From positions 1,355,614-1,419,613 of the forward strand of contig WKKR01000001.1 of NCBI GenBank assembly GCA_009684525.1: DNA of 64,000 nucleotides. Direction: 5' to 3'. The translations under genes and the position numbers were made by a program. The first letter of the stretch is position 1. Every line of letters begins with the position of its first letter. Positions 55,569-64,000 of the stretch are shown here, piece after piece. Origin of the DNA: Geobacter sp. (GTDB taxonomy: Bacteria > Desulfobacterota > Desulfuromonadia > Geobacterales > DSM-12255). Under the pieces are notes generated by a model that ran no database searches, had not been told where the DNA came from, and saw nothing but the letters and a program-made list of their open reading frames with translations.

Positions 55569-57959
55569 TCACGCCGGGAGGGTGAAAGAGAAGGGAGATT
55601 CCTTTGCGGGCTGGCTCGGCAGGGTGAAGTAGAAGGTGGCACCGACGCCGACCTCCCCCTCGCCCCAGACCTTTCCTTCGTGTCGGTTGATGATCCGCTT
55701 CACCGTGGCCAGGCCGATGCCGGTCCCCTCGAAATCGCTGGAATGGTGGAGCCGCTGGAAGGTCCCGAACAGCCGGTCGGCATACGCCATGTTGAAGCCG
55801 ACGCCATTGTCTTTGACAAACCAGACCTTTTCACGGTCGATCTCCCGGCAGCCGAATTCGATGACTGTCTCTTCGCATTTGCCGGTGTATTTCCAGGAAT
55901 TCCCCAGCAGATTGACCAGGAGGACCCGCAGCAGATGGGGGTCGCCCCAGGCGGTCATCCCCTCGGCGATCACGAAGGTGACGGAACGGTCCGGGCTCCC
56001 TTCCTGCAGATCGGCGGCGATCTCGGCGGCAAGCCGGGAAAGGTTCACCTGCTGTCGGTGCATGTCGCCGCGGGTGACGCGGGAAAGATTGAGCAGATCG
56101 TCGATCAGCACTGACATCCGCTGGCTTGCCCGGCAGACCCGGTTGAGATAATCCTGGCTGTGCGGATCGAGCCGGTCGGCGCTTTCCTCCATGAGGAGTC
56201 GGCTGAACCCTTCGATATGCCGAAGCGGAGCACGCAGATCGTGGGAAACGGAATAGCTGAAGGCCTCCAGCTCCCGGTTGGTCTCTTCCAGGGCATGGGT
56301 CCGTCGCTCCAGGTCTTCGTTCAGCCAGGAAATCTCTTCCTGGGCGGCACTCCGCTGCCTGACCTCTTCCTGCAGCGCCTGGTTGGCATCGGACAGTTCG
56401 CGGGTCCTCTCCAGCACGCGCTGCTCCAGTTCGTCATTGAGGCGGCGGACCTCTTCCTCGGTCCTGCGGCGCCCGGTAATCTCCCGGACCAGCTCGATCC
56501 CTGCCACGATGGTCCCGGTCCCGTCACGCAGCGGAGAAGCGGTGATCTCGAAGTAATGGTCGCCATCGTCCATAGAAACGCGGCGCTCCAGGGTATGCAC
56601 CCGCCCGTCGGCATAGGCGCTCGCTACGGGGCAGTTGTCGCAGATACGGTCGCTCTTCTCGTAGACCTCGTAACAGAACTTCCCGTAAGCCTCCCCGATT
56701 ATCTGCCGATGGTACTCGTTCTGCAATATGACCCGAAATTCCCGGTCCTGGATGGAAAGGCCGTCGCCCATGCAGGCGAGGATGGTCTCCAGCTTGTTCT
56801 TTTCGGACAAAAGCTCGTCCTGGCTCTTCAGGTACTCGTCGAGCTGCTGGCGCAGTTCCTCTTCCACCATGGCCAGCTCTTCATTACGGTCCTTGAGTTC
56901 GTGTTCGCGCTGACGAACCGCATGGGCCATGGCATGAAACGAGTCGCTCAGGAGGGAGATCTCCTGGTAATCCGCCGGTATCGGGGCAATGTCGTAATCG
57001 CCCGCGGCAAGGAGCTGGGAATGGGCCTGGAGCTGCCCGAGGGGGCGGGTGATCCGGGTGACGACCAGGAGGGAAAGCCCCAGGGCAACGGCAAAGGCAA
57101 CGGTAAGGCCGACCAGCATCAGCAGCTCGGTCTTGCGCAGGAATCCGAAGACTTCGCTCTCGTTCTGGCCGACAACGACCAGCCAGCCGGTCTCGGCAAT
57201 ACCGAGCACGCTGCCGATCTCTTTCCCCCCTTTGACTGGGTATGAATAGGTCCCGAACTTCCCCTGCAACCCCTGGCGCACAGCAGCAATGGAACTGGCG
57301 CTGGCCTGTTCGCGGACCAGGGAGATGTCGGGATGGGCGATGATCCGCCCCTGCCGATCGACGAGGTAGGCATAGCTGGTGGAGCTGATACGGGTCTGGT
57401 CGACGATGCGGCTGAGCCCGGCAAGCGGGATCTCGCCGACCACCAGGCCTTCCTCCCAGGGAAGGCAGAGGTTGATGGAGGGTTCGCCGGTTGTGGGTGA
57501 AATGAAGGTATTGGACCAGACGAGCCGGCCCTCATCCTGGGTCTGCCGGACAAAATCGGTTGCCGAGAAATCGACCCCCAGAAGGTCCGAACGATTCCGG
57601 CCGGGTTCGCCGGCACCCCAGAACGCAACCACCTTCCCCCGCCGGTTCAGCATCATGACCGACTGGAAGTAATGGTCGGGCATGATGACATTGTTCACGA
57701 GGGAAGAGAATTCGCCGCCGGCATAGCCGCGACTGCGGGCGAGGTTTTTCACCCCTTCGAGAACCACCACCGGTTCATGGAGGAAATTGGTCACCGCTAC
57801 CGCAACGGTTCGGGCCACCTGCATGTTCTGCTTTTCGACAGCAGCCCTGGTATTGGCATGGTTGACCATGAGGACGAGCAGGGTAACCACCAGCATCGGC
57901 ACCACCGCCGCCAGGAGAAAACCGCTCACCAATGCCCGTATTATGCTCCGCTTCCCCAT
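55569..57959 (-). CDS. Membrane sensor histidine kinase with Cache, HAMP and PAS domains
   Basis: The 796-residue product has a membrane helix (about 9-31) and a periplasmic Cache-type sensor (about 35-275; PTTGEPSINLCLPWEE). A second helix (VGLTVAFAVALGLSLLVV), HAMP and a PAS domain near residues 390-500 (LACMGDGLSIQDREFRVI; CDNCP cysteine pair) follow. After a coiled coil comes a phytochrome-type kinase core: phosphoacceptor His in YSVSHDLRAPLRHIEGFSRL, then LLGNSWKYTG, VKDNGVGFN and FEGTGIGLATVKRI. It lies 6 nt after the binding-protein gene, so that protein may feed it ligand. Confidence 0.9.
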   Translation of the reverse strand: MGKRSIIRALVSGFLLAAVVPMLVVTLLVLMVNHANTRAAVEKQNMQVARTVAVAVTNFLHEPVVVLEGVKNLARSRGYAGGEFSSLVNNVIMPDHYFQSVMMLNRRGKVVAFWGAGEPGRNRSDLLGVDFSATDFVRQTQDEGRLVWSNTFISPTTGEPSINLCLPWEEGLVVGEIPLAGLSRIVDQTRISSTSYAYLVDRQGRIIAHPDISLVREQASASSIAAVRQGLQGKFGTYSYPVKGGKEIGSVLGIAETGWLVVVGQNESEVFGFLRKTELLMLVGLTVAFAVALGLSLLVVTRITRPLGQLQAHSQLLAAGDYDIAPIPADYQEISLLSDSFHAMAHAVRQREHELKDRNEELAMVEEELRQQLDEYLKSQDELLSEKNKLETILACMGDGLSIQDREFRVILQNEYHRQIIGEAYGKFCYEVYEKSDRICDNCPVASAYADGRVHTLERRVSMDDGDHYFEITASPLRDGTGTIVAGIELVREITGRRRTEEEVRRLNDELEQRVLERTRELSDANQALQEEVRQRSAAQEEISWLNEDLERRTHALEETNRELEAFSYSVSHDLRAPLRHIEGFSRLLMEESADRLDPHSQDYLNRVCRASQRMSVLIDDLLNLSRVTRGDMHRQQVNLSRLAAEIAADLQEGSPDRSVTFVIAEGMTAWGDPHLLRVLLVNLLGNSWKYTGKCEETVIEFGCREIDREKVWFVKDNGVGFNMAYADRLFGTFQRLHHSSDFEGTGIGLATVKRIINRHEGKVWGEGEVGVGATFYFTLPSQPAKESPFSFTLPA

Positions 57960-57965
57960 CTCAGC

Positions 57966-59102
57966 CTATTCCACCCTGGCAAACGCCCCGTTGTCGATCC
58001 TGATTACGAACACCTTCCGCACGGCATCGCCGAAACGGTCGAGGGTTATCTCCCCCTGCAGCCCCTGGAACTTCTGCATGGCGAGCAGTGTCTCCTTCAG
58101 TCGGCGAGAATCGCCGCCGTTACGGGCCAGGGCCGCGGCAATGATCTTGACCGCCTCGTAGGAATAGGCGGCTGCAAAGGTCGGCTCCACCTTGTAACGT
58201 TCGCGATACGCACTCTTGAACTGGAGGTAGGAAGGGCTCTGATCGCTGCTGTCGAAATAGCGGCACAGGGTCAATCCTTCCACTGCCGAGCCCCCCATCT
58301 TGAGTAGTTCGGTGCTCCCTGCCCATTCTGCGGCAAAGAGAGGGATCGATGGGTCTAGCTTGCGGACCTGCTGGCAGATCATGGCCGTATCGACGGCTCC
58401 AGCCAGGATGAAGATCCCGTTTGGCTTCGATTTGACCAGCGATTCGGCAAGTTGCAGATAACTGGGGCGTTCCTTGGAGGCAAACGGCATGATCTTGCCG
58501 AATTCACCGCCATTCCCGCCAAACTCCCGGCGAAAGAACGACAGATAGTCTCCCGTGTATGACTCGTTGGAGATATCGTAGACAACCGCCAAGGTCCGCA
58601 GGTTCAGCCGCTGGCGCAGATACCCGGCCAGCCTTCCTGCCGCCACATGGTTGTCCGGGTAGATCCGGACGAAGAAGTCGTCGATACCGGTCAACTGCCG
58701 GGTTCCGCCAGTGGGGCCAAACAGGAGCACCCTGGCCTGGTCGACCTCCGGAACGGCAGCAAGGCTCATGTCGCTGGTCAGATGACCGATGATCGCCACG
58801 ACCCCATCCCTGATCAGCTCCCGATCCACCTCTTTCGCCACTGCGGGGTCGCTGCGGTCGTCCCGCGCGATCAACTGCAGCTTGCGACCGCCAATGCCGC
58901 CCGCGTCGTTGATCTCATCCACGGCCACCTGGGCGCCGTCACGGCCGGCAACACCGAGATCGCCCATCTTCCCGGTCATGGAAGCGGCAAAACCGAGCTT
59001 GATCGGTTCCCTGTTCCGGCATCCACCAATGGCTACTGCCAATAACAGCAGCACCACCACTGGATGCAACAGCAATGCGGAAAAGGCGTCGCGGCGCATC
59101 AT
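57966..59102 (-). CDS. Branched-chain-amino-acid-type periplasmic binding lipoprotein
   Basis: The 378-residue product resembles Leu/Ile/Val-binding proteins (Peripla_BP_6). It has a lipoprotein signal (VVVLLLLAVAIGGC), IKLGFAASMTGKMGDLGVAG, then RDGAQVAVDEINDAGGIGGR. No permease or ATPase genes lie nearby. It directly precedes a sensor kinase gene on the same strand (6 nt apart), so a signalling rather than transport role is plausible. The ATG at 59102 has GGAGGGGAA upstream. Confidence 0.87.
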   Translation of the reverse strand: MMRRDAFSALLLHPVVVLLLLAVAIGGCRNREPIKLGFAASMTGKMGDLGVAGRDGAQVAVDEINDAGGIGGRKLQLIARDDRSDPAVAKEVDRELIRDGVVAIIGHLTSDMSLAAVPEVDQARVLLFGPTGGTRQLTGIDDFFVRIYPDNHVAAGRLAGYLRQRLNLRTLAVVYDISNESYTGDYLSFFRREFGGNGGEFGKIMPFASKERPSYLQLAESLVKSKPNGIFILAGAVDTAMICQQVRKLDPSIPLFAAEWAGSTELLKMGGSAVEGLTLCRYFDSSDQSPSYLQFKSAYRERYKVEPTFAAAYSYEAVKIIAAALARNGGDSRRLKETLLAMQKFQGLQGEITLDRFGDAVRKVFVIRIDNGAFARVE

Positions 59103-59295
59103 TTCCCCTCCAACGGGATATGCGGACATTCCCTCAGTTATGCAATAAGTTATACCTGAGAGTTGGCTGCTTGACTATGGTATACACAAAAAAACCATAC
59201 TTCTGTCCGGTACCCCTTGCAAAATGCAGAGACAATCATTAGCTTTACTGGGATTTCACAACTCAACACCTTACGCAAAGGAGAAACGATCCCAC

Positions 59296-61242
59296 ATGTC
59301 AAAAACCACCAAGCAGTTCCAGACCGAGGTCCAGCAGCTTCTCGACCTGGTCATCCATTCCCTCTATTCCAATCGCGACATCTTCCTTCGGGAACTGATC
59401 TCCAACTCCTCGGACGCCATCGACAAGGTCCGCTTCGAGTCCCACTCCAACGAGGCGATCCTGGAAGGGAATACCGACTGGAAGATCAAGATCATTCCGG
59501 ACAAGGCGGCCGGGACCCTCACCATCCGCGACAACGGCATCGGCATGTCCATGGCAGAGGTTGAAGAAAATATCGGCACCATTGCCCGTTCCGGCACCAA
59601 GGCCTTCATGGAGAGCCTCAAAGGGAAGGATCTGGCATCCCATCCGGAGTTAATCGGCCAATTCGGGGTCGGGTTCTATTCCTCCTTCATGGTGGCCGAC
59701 CGGGTCACCGTCATCACCCGCCCTGCCGGCTCCCCGACAGAGGGTTGCCGCTGGGAATCCACCGGCGACGGCACCTACAGCGTCGAGGAGTGCGAAAAGG
59801 AGCAGCGCGGCAGCGACATCATCCTCCACCTGAAGGAAGAGATGCGCGAATACCTGGACGAGTGGAAGATCCGCTCCATCGTCAAGAAATACTCGGATTA
59901 CGTCCAGTACCCCATCGTGATGGACGTGACCCGGAAGGAGCCGGCCAAAGGGGTTGACGGCACCGTCATCGGAGGGGGCGGGGATATCGAGAAGACCGTG
60001 GAGGAGACGCTCAACTCCATGAAGGCGATCTGGACCCGCCCCAAGAGCGAGGTCACCGAAGAGGAATACGAGGAGTTCTACAAGCACATCTCCCACGACT
60101 ACGACAAGCCGTTCCGCACCATCCATTACGCCGCCGAAGGGACCAGCGAATTCCGCGCCCTGCTCTACATCCCGGCCCACAAGCCCTATGACGTCTTTGT
60201 CCGCGACCAGCGCAAAGGGGTGCACCTCTATGTCAAGCGGGTCTTCATTACCGACCACTGCGAGGAGCTCCTCCCCGACTACCTCCGGTTCATCAAGGGG
60301 GTAGTCGACTCCAGCGACCTGCCGCTCAACGTCTCCCGCGAGATCCTGCAGCAGGACGTGGAGATCAGGCGAATCCAGAAGAGCCTGGTGGGCAAGATCC
60401 TTTCGACGCTCGGCGAGCTGCAGGAGAAGGAGGCGGACGAATACCTGAAGTTCTACACCGAATTCGGGCCGATCCTCAAAGAGGGGATCCATTTCGACCA
60501 TGCCAACAAGGAGAAACTCCAGGAGCTGCTCCTGTTCGAAAGCTCGCGCACCGAACCGGGCACCTATGTCTCGCTCAAGGGGTACCTGGAGCGGATGCCC
60601 GAGGGGCAGAAAGAGATCTACTTCATCACCGGGACATCGCGCCAGGCCGTGGAAAACTCCCCCCACCTGGAAGCGGTGCGGAAGAAAGGGTATGAGGTCC
60701 TGTTCCTCATCGACCCGGTGGACGAATGGGTGGTGCAGTCGCTCACCGAATACGACGGCAGGAAACTGAAGGCCATCGACCGGGGAGATCTGGAACTGGA
60801 AAGCGAAGAAGAAAAGAAGGCGCTGGAGGCAAAGCAGGAAGAGGCGAAAAAACAGTACGGCAGCCTGCTGAATTACATAAAAGAGACCCTGGCCGACCAG
60901 GTCAAGGAGGTGCGTCTCTCGACCCGCCTCACCGACAGCGCCTGCTGCCTGGTGGCCGACGAATTCGGTATCGGCGCCAACATGGAGCGGATCATGAAGG
61001 CCCTCAACCAGGACATGCCCGAATCGAAGCGAATCCTGGAACTGAACCCTGATCACCCGATCATGGCAGCCATGACCCGGCTCTTTGAAAAGGATCAGAA
61101 GAATTCCCGGCTGGCCGACTACTGCGAACTCCTCATCGACCAGGCGCTGCTCACAGAAGGCTCCCCCATCAAGAACCCGCTCCGGTTCACCCGGCTGGTC
61201 AGCGAGCTGATGGTCGCCGATGCCAAGGGGTTGGCAGACTGA
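59296..61242 (+). CDS. htpG: Molecular chaperone HtpG (Hsp90)
   Basis: The 648-residue ATP-dependent chaperone starts [20 protein letters not shown]. It has the GHKL ATPase motifs [22 protein letters not shown] and [15 protein letters not shown], the middle domain with [15 protein letters not shown], and a C-terminal dimerisation domain. The start at 59296 has AAAGGAG 10 nt upstream; an in-frame ATG at 59224 is less likely. Length is usual for HtpG. Confidence 0.96.
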   Translation: MSKTTKQFQTEVQQLLDLVIHSLYSNRDIFLRELISNSSDAIDKVRFESHSNEAILEGNTDWKIKIIPDKAAGTLTIRDNGIGMSMAEVEENIGTIARSGTKAFMESLKGKDLASHPELIGQFGVGFYSSFMVADRVTVITRPAGSPTEGCRWESTGDGTYSVEECEKEQRGSDIILHLKEEMREYLDEWKIRSIVKKYSDYVQYPIVMDVTRKEPAKGVDGTVIGGGGDIEKTVEETLNSMKAIWTRPKSEVTEEEYEEFYKHISHDYDKPFRTIHYAAEGTSEFRALLYIPAHKPYDVFVRDQRKGVHLYVKRVFITDHCEELLPDYLRFIKGVVDSSDLPLNVSREILQQDVEIRRIQKSLVGKILSTLGELQEKEADEYLKFYTEFGPILKEGIHFDHANKEKLQELLLFESSRTEPGTYVSLKGYLERMPEGQKEIYFITGTSRQAVENSPHLEAVRKKGYEVLFLIDPVDEWVVQSLTEYDGRKLKAIDRGDLELESEEEKKALEAKQEEAKKQYGSLLNYIKETLADQVKEVRLSTRLTDSACCLVADEFGIGANMERIMKALNQDMPESKRILELNPDHPIMAAMTRLFEKDQKNSRLADYCELLIDQALLTEGSPIKNPLRFTRLVSELMVADAKGLAD

Positions 61243-61294
61243 CACTAACCTGCTGTTTGTAATGACTATTGCGGCACGTGCTGCATTTTTCTGC

Positions 61295-61323
61295 TTGACA
61301 CCTTATCCTCATTAAGATAAAGT
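61295..61323 (+). promoter_or_regulatory. Promoter of the first riboswitch leader
   Basis: TTGACA (61295-61300), 17-nt spacer and TAAAGT (61318-61323) precede the riboswitch by about 30 nt. Inverted repeats CTGCTGTTTG (61250) and CAAACAGCAG (61341) flank it. Confidence 0.6.
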
Positions 61324-61349
61324 CGCAGCATATTAGTCAACAAACAGCA

Positions 61350-61473
61350 GCCGTAGGTAGACGACAATACTAAACCACCCGCGAGGGTGGGACGGAAAGC
61401 CCACAGGGTCTCACCGAGACAGCCGGGTCGCCGAAATATCCTAACCGATATGTGCGGCGACCCGGCTTTTTTT
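61350..61473 (+). ncRNA. GEMM-I riboswitch with terminator (probably cyclic AMP-GMP type)
   Basis: The leader reads GACGACAATACTAAACC, then hairpin CACCC-GCGA-GGGTG and GGACGGAAAGCCC. After that comes GGGTCTCACCGAGACAGCC and GGGTCGCCG: the GEMM-I core with its GNRA tetraloop and receptor helix. GCCGGGTCGCCG (61422-61433) can instead pair with CGGCGACCCGGC (61455-61466) followed by a T run. That makes a terminator whose formation competes with the aptamer, so ligand should turn the gene on. The 5' strand (AATACTAAACC, not AGGGCAAACC) looks like the Geobacter variant that I recall as binding cyclic AMP-GMP. Ligand is inferred. Confidence 0.88.
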
Positions 61474-61521
61474 GTTTGTTCCGACAACGACGAACAGAGT
61501 CGCCGCCAAAGGATGACAGAC

Positions 61522-62373
61522 ATGAACCTGAAGAAGAATCTCTCGCATATAGCCATCTTCGTCGAATTCATCGCCGGTTCCGGCCTGGCCATCTTCTTCC
61601 ACATGGTGCTGAACAACGAAAGCGCCGCCTACATCACCTTCGGCATCGGCATCCTGCTCTCGCTGGTCACCTACCTGGTGCGGGAGGAGATCGAGAAGAG
61701 CAGGGACCGGCTCCTGGAGCAGTACCACCAGGCCCACGAGATCCCCTTTGCCATTGCCCGGATCGGCAATCCCGAATGCCAGGTCAAGGCACAGGAGCTG
61801 ATGGCCGGCACCAAACGGACCATTGCCATGCTCCAGCAGGGGTACATCCCGCTGGATGAAGCGGAATTCTACCTGGAAGGGGCCAAGCTCTCCGACATGA
61901 CGACCCGGCACATCAAGGCGGTCGATCCCCTGACCCCGGGCTGGGGAACCCGCGGTGCCCTGCTCAACTTCTACCAGGCCAACCTGCGGGCCCTGGACAG
62001 GGGGGTAAAGATCACCCGGATCTTCGTCATCAACCGTGAGGAACTGGCGGAAGCAGAGATCCAGAAGGTACTCCTGGCCCAGCACCGCGACGACATCGAC
62101 GTCCGTATCGTCTACCGTGAGGAACTCCCCACAGCCAGCGACTTCAGCAGCCGGGATGTCGACAACCACTGCGACTTCGCCATCTACGACGAACGGGTGG
62201 TGACCGAGATCTTTCCCCAGAGCGGCAAATTCTTCGGCCGCAAGACCAACGAGCCGGTGGAGGTGGCCAAGTATCTCCACCAGTACGATCTCATCGAACA
62301 TAGCGCCCACGTGGTGGTAGAGGAGAGCGACCGGATTATCCTCGCCACCGATGCACTGGCCCTGGCCTGCTGA
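61522..62373 (+). CDS. Membrane protein of unknown function under riboswitch control
   Basis: The product is about 283 residues. Two membrane helices lie at the N-terminus (AIFVEFIAGSGLAIFFH and YITFGIGILLSLVTYLV). A cytosolic domain of about 220 residues follows; in it FAIYDERVVTEIFPQSG and HVVVEESDRIIL are notable. The middle (RALDRGVKITRIFVINREEL) vaguely recalls a phospholipase-D-like or DUF fold, without HKD motifs. The start at 61522 has AAAGGA upstream; an ATG at 61513 overlaps that site. No function can be named. Confidence 0.75.
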   Translation: MNLKKNLSHIAIFVEFIAGSGLAIFFHMVLNNESAAYITFGIGILLSLVTYLVREEIEKSRDRLLEQYHQAHEIPFAIARIGNPECQVKAQELMAGTKRTIAMLQQGYIPLDEAEFYLEGAKLSDMTTRHIKAVDPLTPGWGTRGALLNFYQANLRALDRGVKITRIFVINREELAEAEIQKVLLAQHRDDIDVRIVYREELPTASDFSSRDVDNHCDFAIYDERVVTEIFPQSGKFFGRKTNEPVEVAKYLHQYDLIEHSAHVVVEESDRIILATDALALAC

Positions 62374-62473
62374 TCAGCAGACATCACCCGTAAGGAGGTT
62401 TTCCGGGATAACGATATTTCTAACACAGGCACGGTACGGGCGCCTTTGACGATACACAGCCCGCACCCATACC

Positions 62474-62588
62474 CATGGTAGACGATAATGCTAAACCATC
62501 CGCGAGGATGGGGCGGAAAGCCCACGGGTCTCCACGAGACAGCCGGGTTGCCGAAATACCCTCACGATTCGGCCCCGGCTCTTTTTTT
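62474..62588 (+). ncRNA. Second GEMM-I riboswitch with terminator
   Basis: GACGATAATGCTAAACC, hairpin CATCC-GCGA-GGATG, GGGCGGAAAGCCC, then GGGTCTCCACGAGACAGCC and GGGTTGCCG repeat the first riboswitch. AGCCGG...CCGAA (62541-62555) can pair with TTCGG...CCGGCT (62568-62580), followed by seven T residues. It precedes the lipoprotein cytochrome gene by about 115 nt. Aptamer identity with the copy at 61350 is high, so both genes should answer to the same cyclic dinucleotide. Confidence 0.88.
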
Positions 62589-62702
62589 GAGCAGCGCGGG
62601 CCAGGAAAGGGGGCAACAACGACATCCTGTACTGATCCGTCAATGAGCTTCACAACCATAGGACATCAACAGCACGAAACGCAGCACAACCAAGGAGGAA
62701 AC

Positions 62703-64000
62703 ATGCAGATCAAACATATCATAAGCACATGCGCTCTCATGATCGTCACGGTCATTCTGGCAGGCTGCGGCGGCGGCTCAGGCACCGGGACGCAGGCAGT
62801 ATCCGGCGTCACGGCCGGCGTCATTACCAGCGTCGACGGCAGCGCCAGCGGCAAGACCATCGCCCTCACCGGAGCCACCGGTTCGGGCAGCATCCAGATC
62901 AATGGCGAGGAATTCTCCCTGAACGGCACCCACATCATCAAGGACGACGATGACGACCAGCTGTCCACCGGCATGGTGGTGACCGTGAAGAGCCACGATG
63001 GCGGCGCGGGAAGCGGTAAGACCGCTCTGGAACTGAGCTGCGACCATCTGCTCAAGGGCCCGGTCGCATCCGTCGACACGAACGCCGGCACCCTGGTGGT
63101 CATGGGACAGACCGTGAACACCCTTGATACCACGATCTACGAACATATCAGCAGTCTGAGCGGGCTGACGGTCAACGACATGGTAGTGGTGAGCGGTTAT
63201 CTGGATGCCAACGGTCAGGTTCAGGCTACCCGCATCGAACGGAAGAACAACCCCTTCATTCCCAACAGCACACCGGTCAAGGTGATCGGCGCGGTCTCCG
63301 CAATAAACGGCCAGACCATCACGGTTGGCGGCCTTACCATCGTCAGCACCCATGCGCTGCCGCAGCAGCTTGCCGTCGGTGTCCTGGTCAAGGTCAGAGG
63401 AACCCTGAGCGCAACGAACGGCACCCTCACCGCAACCCAGGTCTCCATCAAGCACCCTGAACTGGACGATGCCGACCACGCGACGATCGAAGGCATGGTG
63501 GCCAACCTCTCGGTGGCTGACGGGACCTTCACCGTAGGCGGGATCTCGGTGCTGGCAAACGGGATCGACCTGTCGGGTATTGCCGCAAACGACCGGGTCG
63601 AGGTCGAAGGAAAACTGGTCAACGGTGTCCTGCTCGCCTACAGGGTAACGCTCAAGCAGCATGGCAAAGGTGGCGGCATGCCGACCCCGACCCCGACGCC
63701 CACTCCGACGCCTTCGCCTTCTGCAGGCCAAACCGTGTTCAATAGCAACTGCGCCGGTTGCCATGTCCTGACCGGCACCACCACCATGAACCTTACCGGC
63801 AAAGGGACTCTGGTCAGCACGAAATTCCCGGCTGCCGGGACGAGCGGCCACAAGGGGATCACCCTCTCGGCCAGCCAGATCACCGACCTTGCCGCATTCC
63901 TGAATGGGCAGGCGACTCCGACTCCGACTCCGACTCCGACTCCGACTCCGACTCCGACTCCGACTCCGACTCCGACTCCGACTCCGACTCCGACTCCCAC
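62703..64000 (+). CDS. Lipoprotein c-type cytochrome with DUF5666-like repeats (3' end beyond window)
   Basis: The open frame has at least 432 residues and no stop before the edge. A lipoprotein signal (MIVTVILAGC) is followed by a Gly/Ser linker and four repeats of about 75 residues with a VxGxVxxxxG...TVGG pattern, resembling DUF5666/OB-like domains. A TP-repeat linker (TPTPTPTPTPTPSPS) then leads to a monoheme domain with heme site NCAGCH, which continues to an AAFLNG end. A second, long TP repeat runs off the window. GGAGG lies about 6 nt before the ATG. It is probably an outer-surface electron-transfer protein. Confidence 0.85.
   Translation, partial: MQIKHIISTCALMIVTVILAGCGGGSGTGTQAVSGVTAGVITSVDGSASGKTIALTGATGSGSIQINGEEFSLNGTHIIKDDDDDQLSTGMVVTVKSHDGGAGSGKTALELSCDHLLKGPVASVDTNAGTLVVMGQTVNTLDTTIYEHISSLSGLTVNDMVVVSGYLDANGQVQATRIERKNNPFIPNSTPVKVIGAVSAINGQTITVGGLTIVSTHALPQQLAVGVLVKVRGTLSATNGTLTATQVSIKHPELDDADHATIEGMVANLSVADGTFTVGGISVLANGIDLSGIAANDRVEVEGKLVNGVLLAYRVTLKQHGKGGGMPTPTPTPTPTPSPSAGQTVFNSNCAGCHVLTGTTTMNLTGKGTLVSTKFPAAGTSGHKGITLSASQITDLAAFLNGQATPTPTPTPTPTPTPTPTPTPTPTPTPTP
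63914..64000 (+). repeat. GACTCC hexanucleotide repeat (TP-encoding)
   Basis: About 14 tandem GACTCC units, continuing past the edge, encode alternating Thr-Pro. A shorter, less regular TP tract lies at 63682-63712. Perfect repeats in hexamers can change in number without shifting the frame, so linker length may vary between strains. Confidence 0.9.

Noticed and set aside
59650..61245. 531-codon open frame opposite htpG
   Set aside because: High-GC antisense shadow of a strongly conserved gene; no ribosome site or family features.

Overview
The window looks like chromosomal DNA of a Geobacter-type deltaproteobacterium (Desulfuromonadota/Geobacterales) with an integrated conjugative element on the left. 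The organism call rests on the multiheme c-type cytochromes, a DUF3373-type porin, GEMM-I riboswitches of the kind I remember from Geobacter, an aldehyde:ferredoxin oxidoreductase, and a trp operon with two TrpB types. It is an inference from gene content, not from a database match.

Left part, 1 to about 14144: a plasmid-like integrative conjugative element. An F-type type IV secretion operon reads leftward (ompA-like, dsbC-like, traA, traL, traE, traK, traB, traV, traC) and runs off the left edge. Facing it are an AlpA-like regulator, a TrfA-family replication initiator, and an origin with six 17-bp iterons and a DnaA box. Then come a small orphan gene, a sigma-factor-like regulator, two more orphan genes, a parC-parM-parR segregation cassette with 12-bp centromere repeats, and a hipBA toxin-antitoxin pair. 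The element ends at the 3' end of a tRNA-Gly(CCC) gene, which is the likely attachment site. Integrase, relaxase and the other end must lie outside the window. Three copies of a motif (ACCTGCCCCCCCTATAGAT) start the tra operon, the alpA-trfA operon and the par operon, so they probably form a regulon. Two of them form a near-perfect inverted pair around decayed fragments of host gap and ppdK genes.

Middle, 14.2 to 28.6 kb: core genes. These are a flgM-like gene with a sigma-28-like promoter, gph, guaA, guaB, an M42 peptidase, a DUF151 protein and miaB. A likely electron-transfer cluster follows (outer-membrane porin, small exported protein, octaheme cytochrome), then ppiD and purC.

28.6 to 43.4 kb, all leftward: a SprA-related metalloprotease; a manC-AOR-class II aldolase run; a PilZ protein overlapping a histidine kinase; a cupin; rfbD and rfbB; lptD; folC; accD; trpA. 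Envelope polysaccharide and LPS export genes are mixed with core metabolism.

43.5 to 55.5 kb: a chemoreceptor, a monoheme and a triheme cytochrome and a lytic transglycosylase separate trpA from the rest of the trp operon (trpE-G-D-C-B2-F-B1). 55.5 to 64 kb: a sensor kinase with a branched-chain-amino-acid-type binding protein, htpG, and two genes each preceded by a GEMM-I riboswitch with a terminator. The second gene is a DUF5666-like lipoprotein cytochrome truncated by the window edge inside a TP-encoding hexanucleotide repeat.
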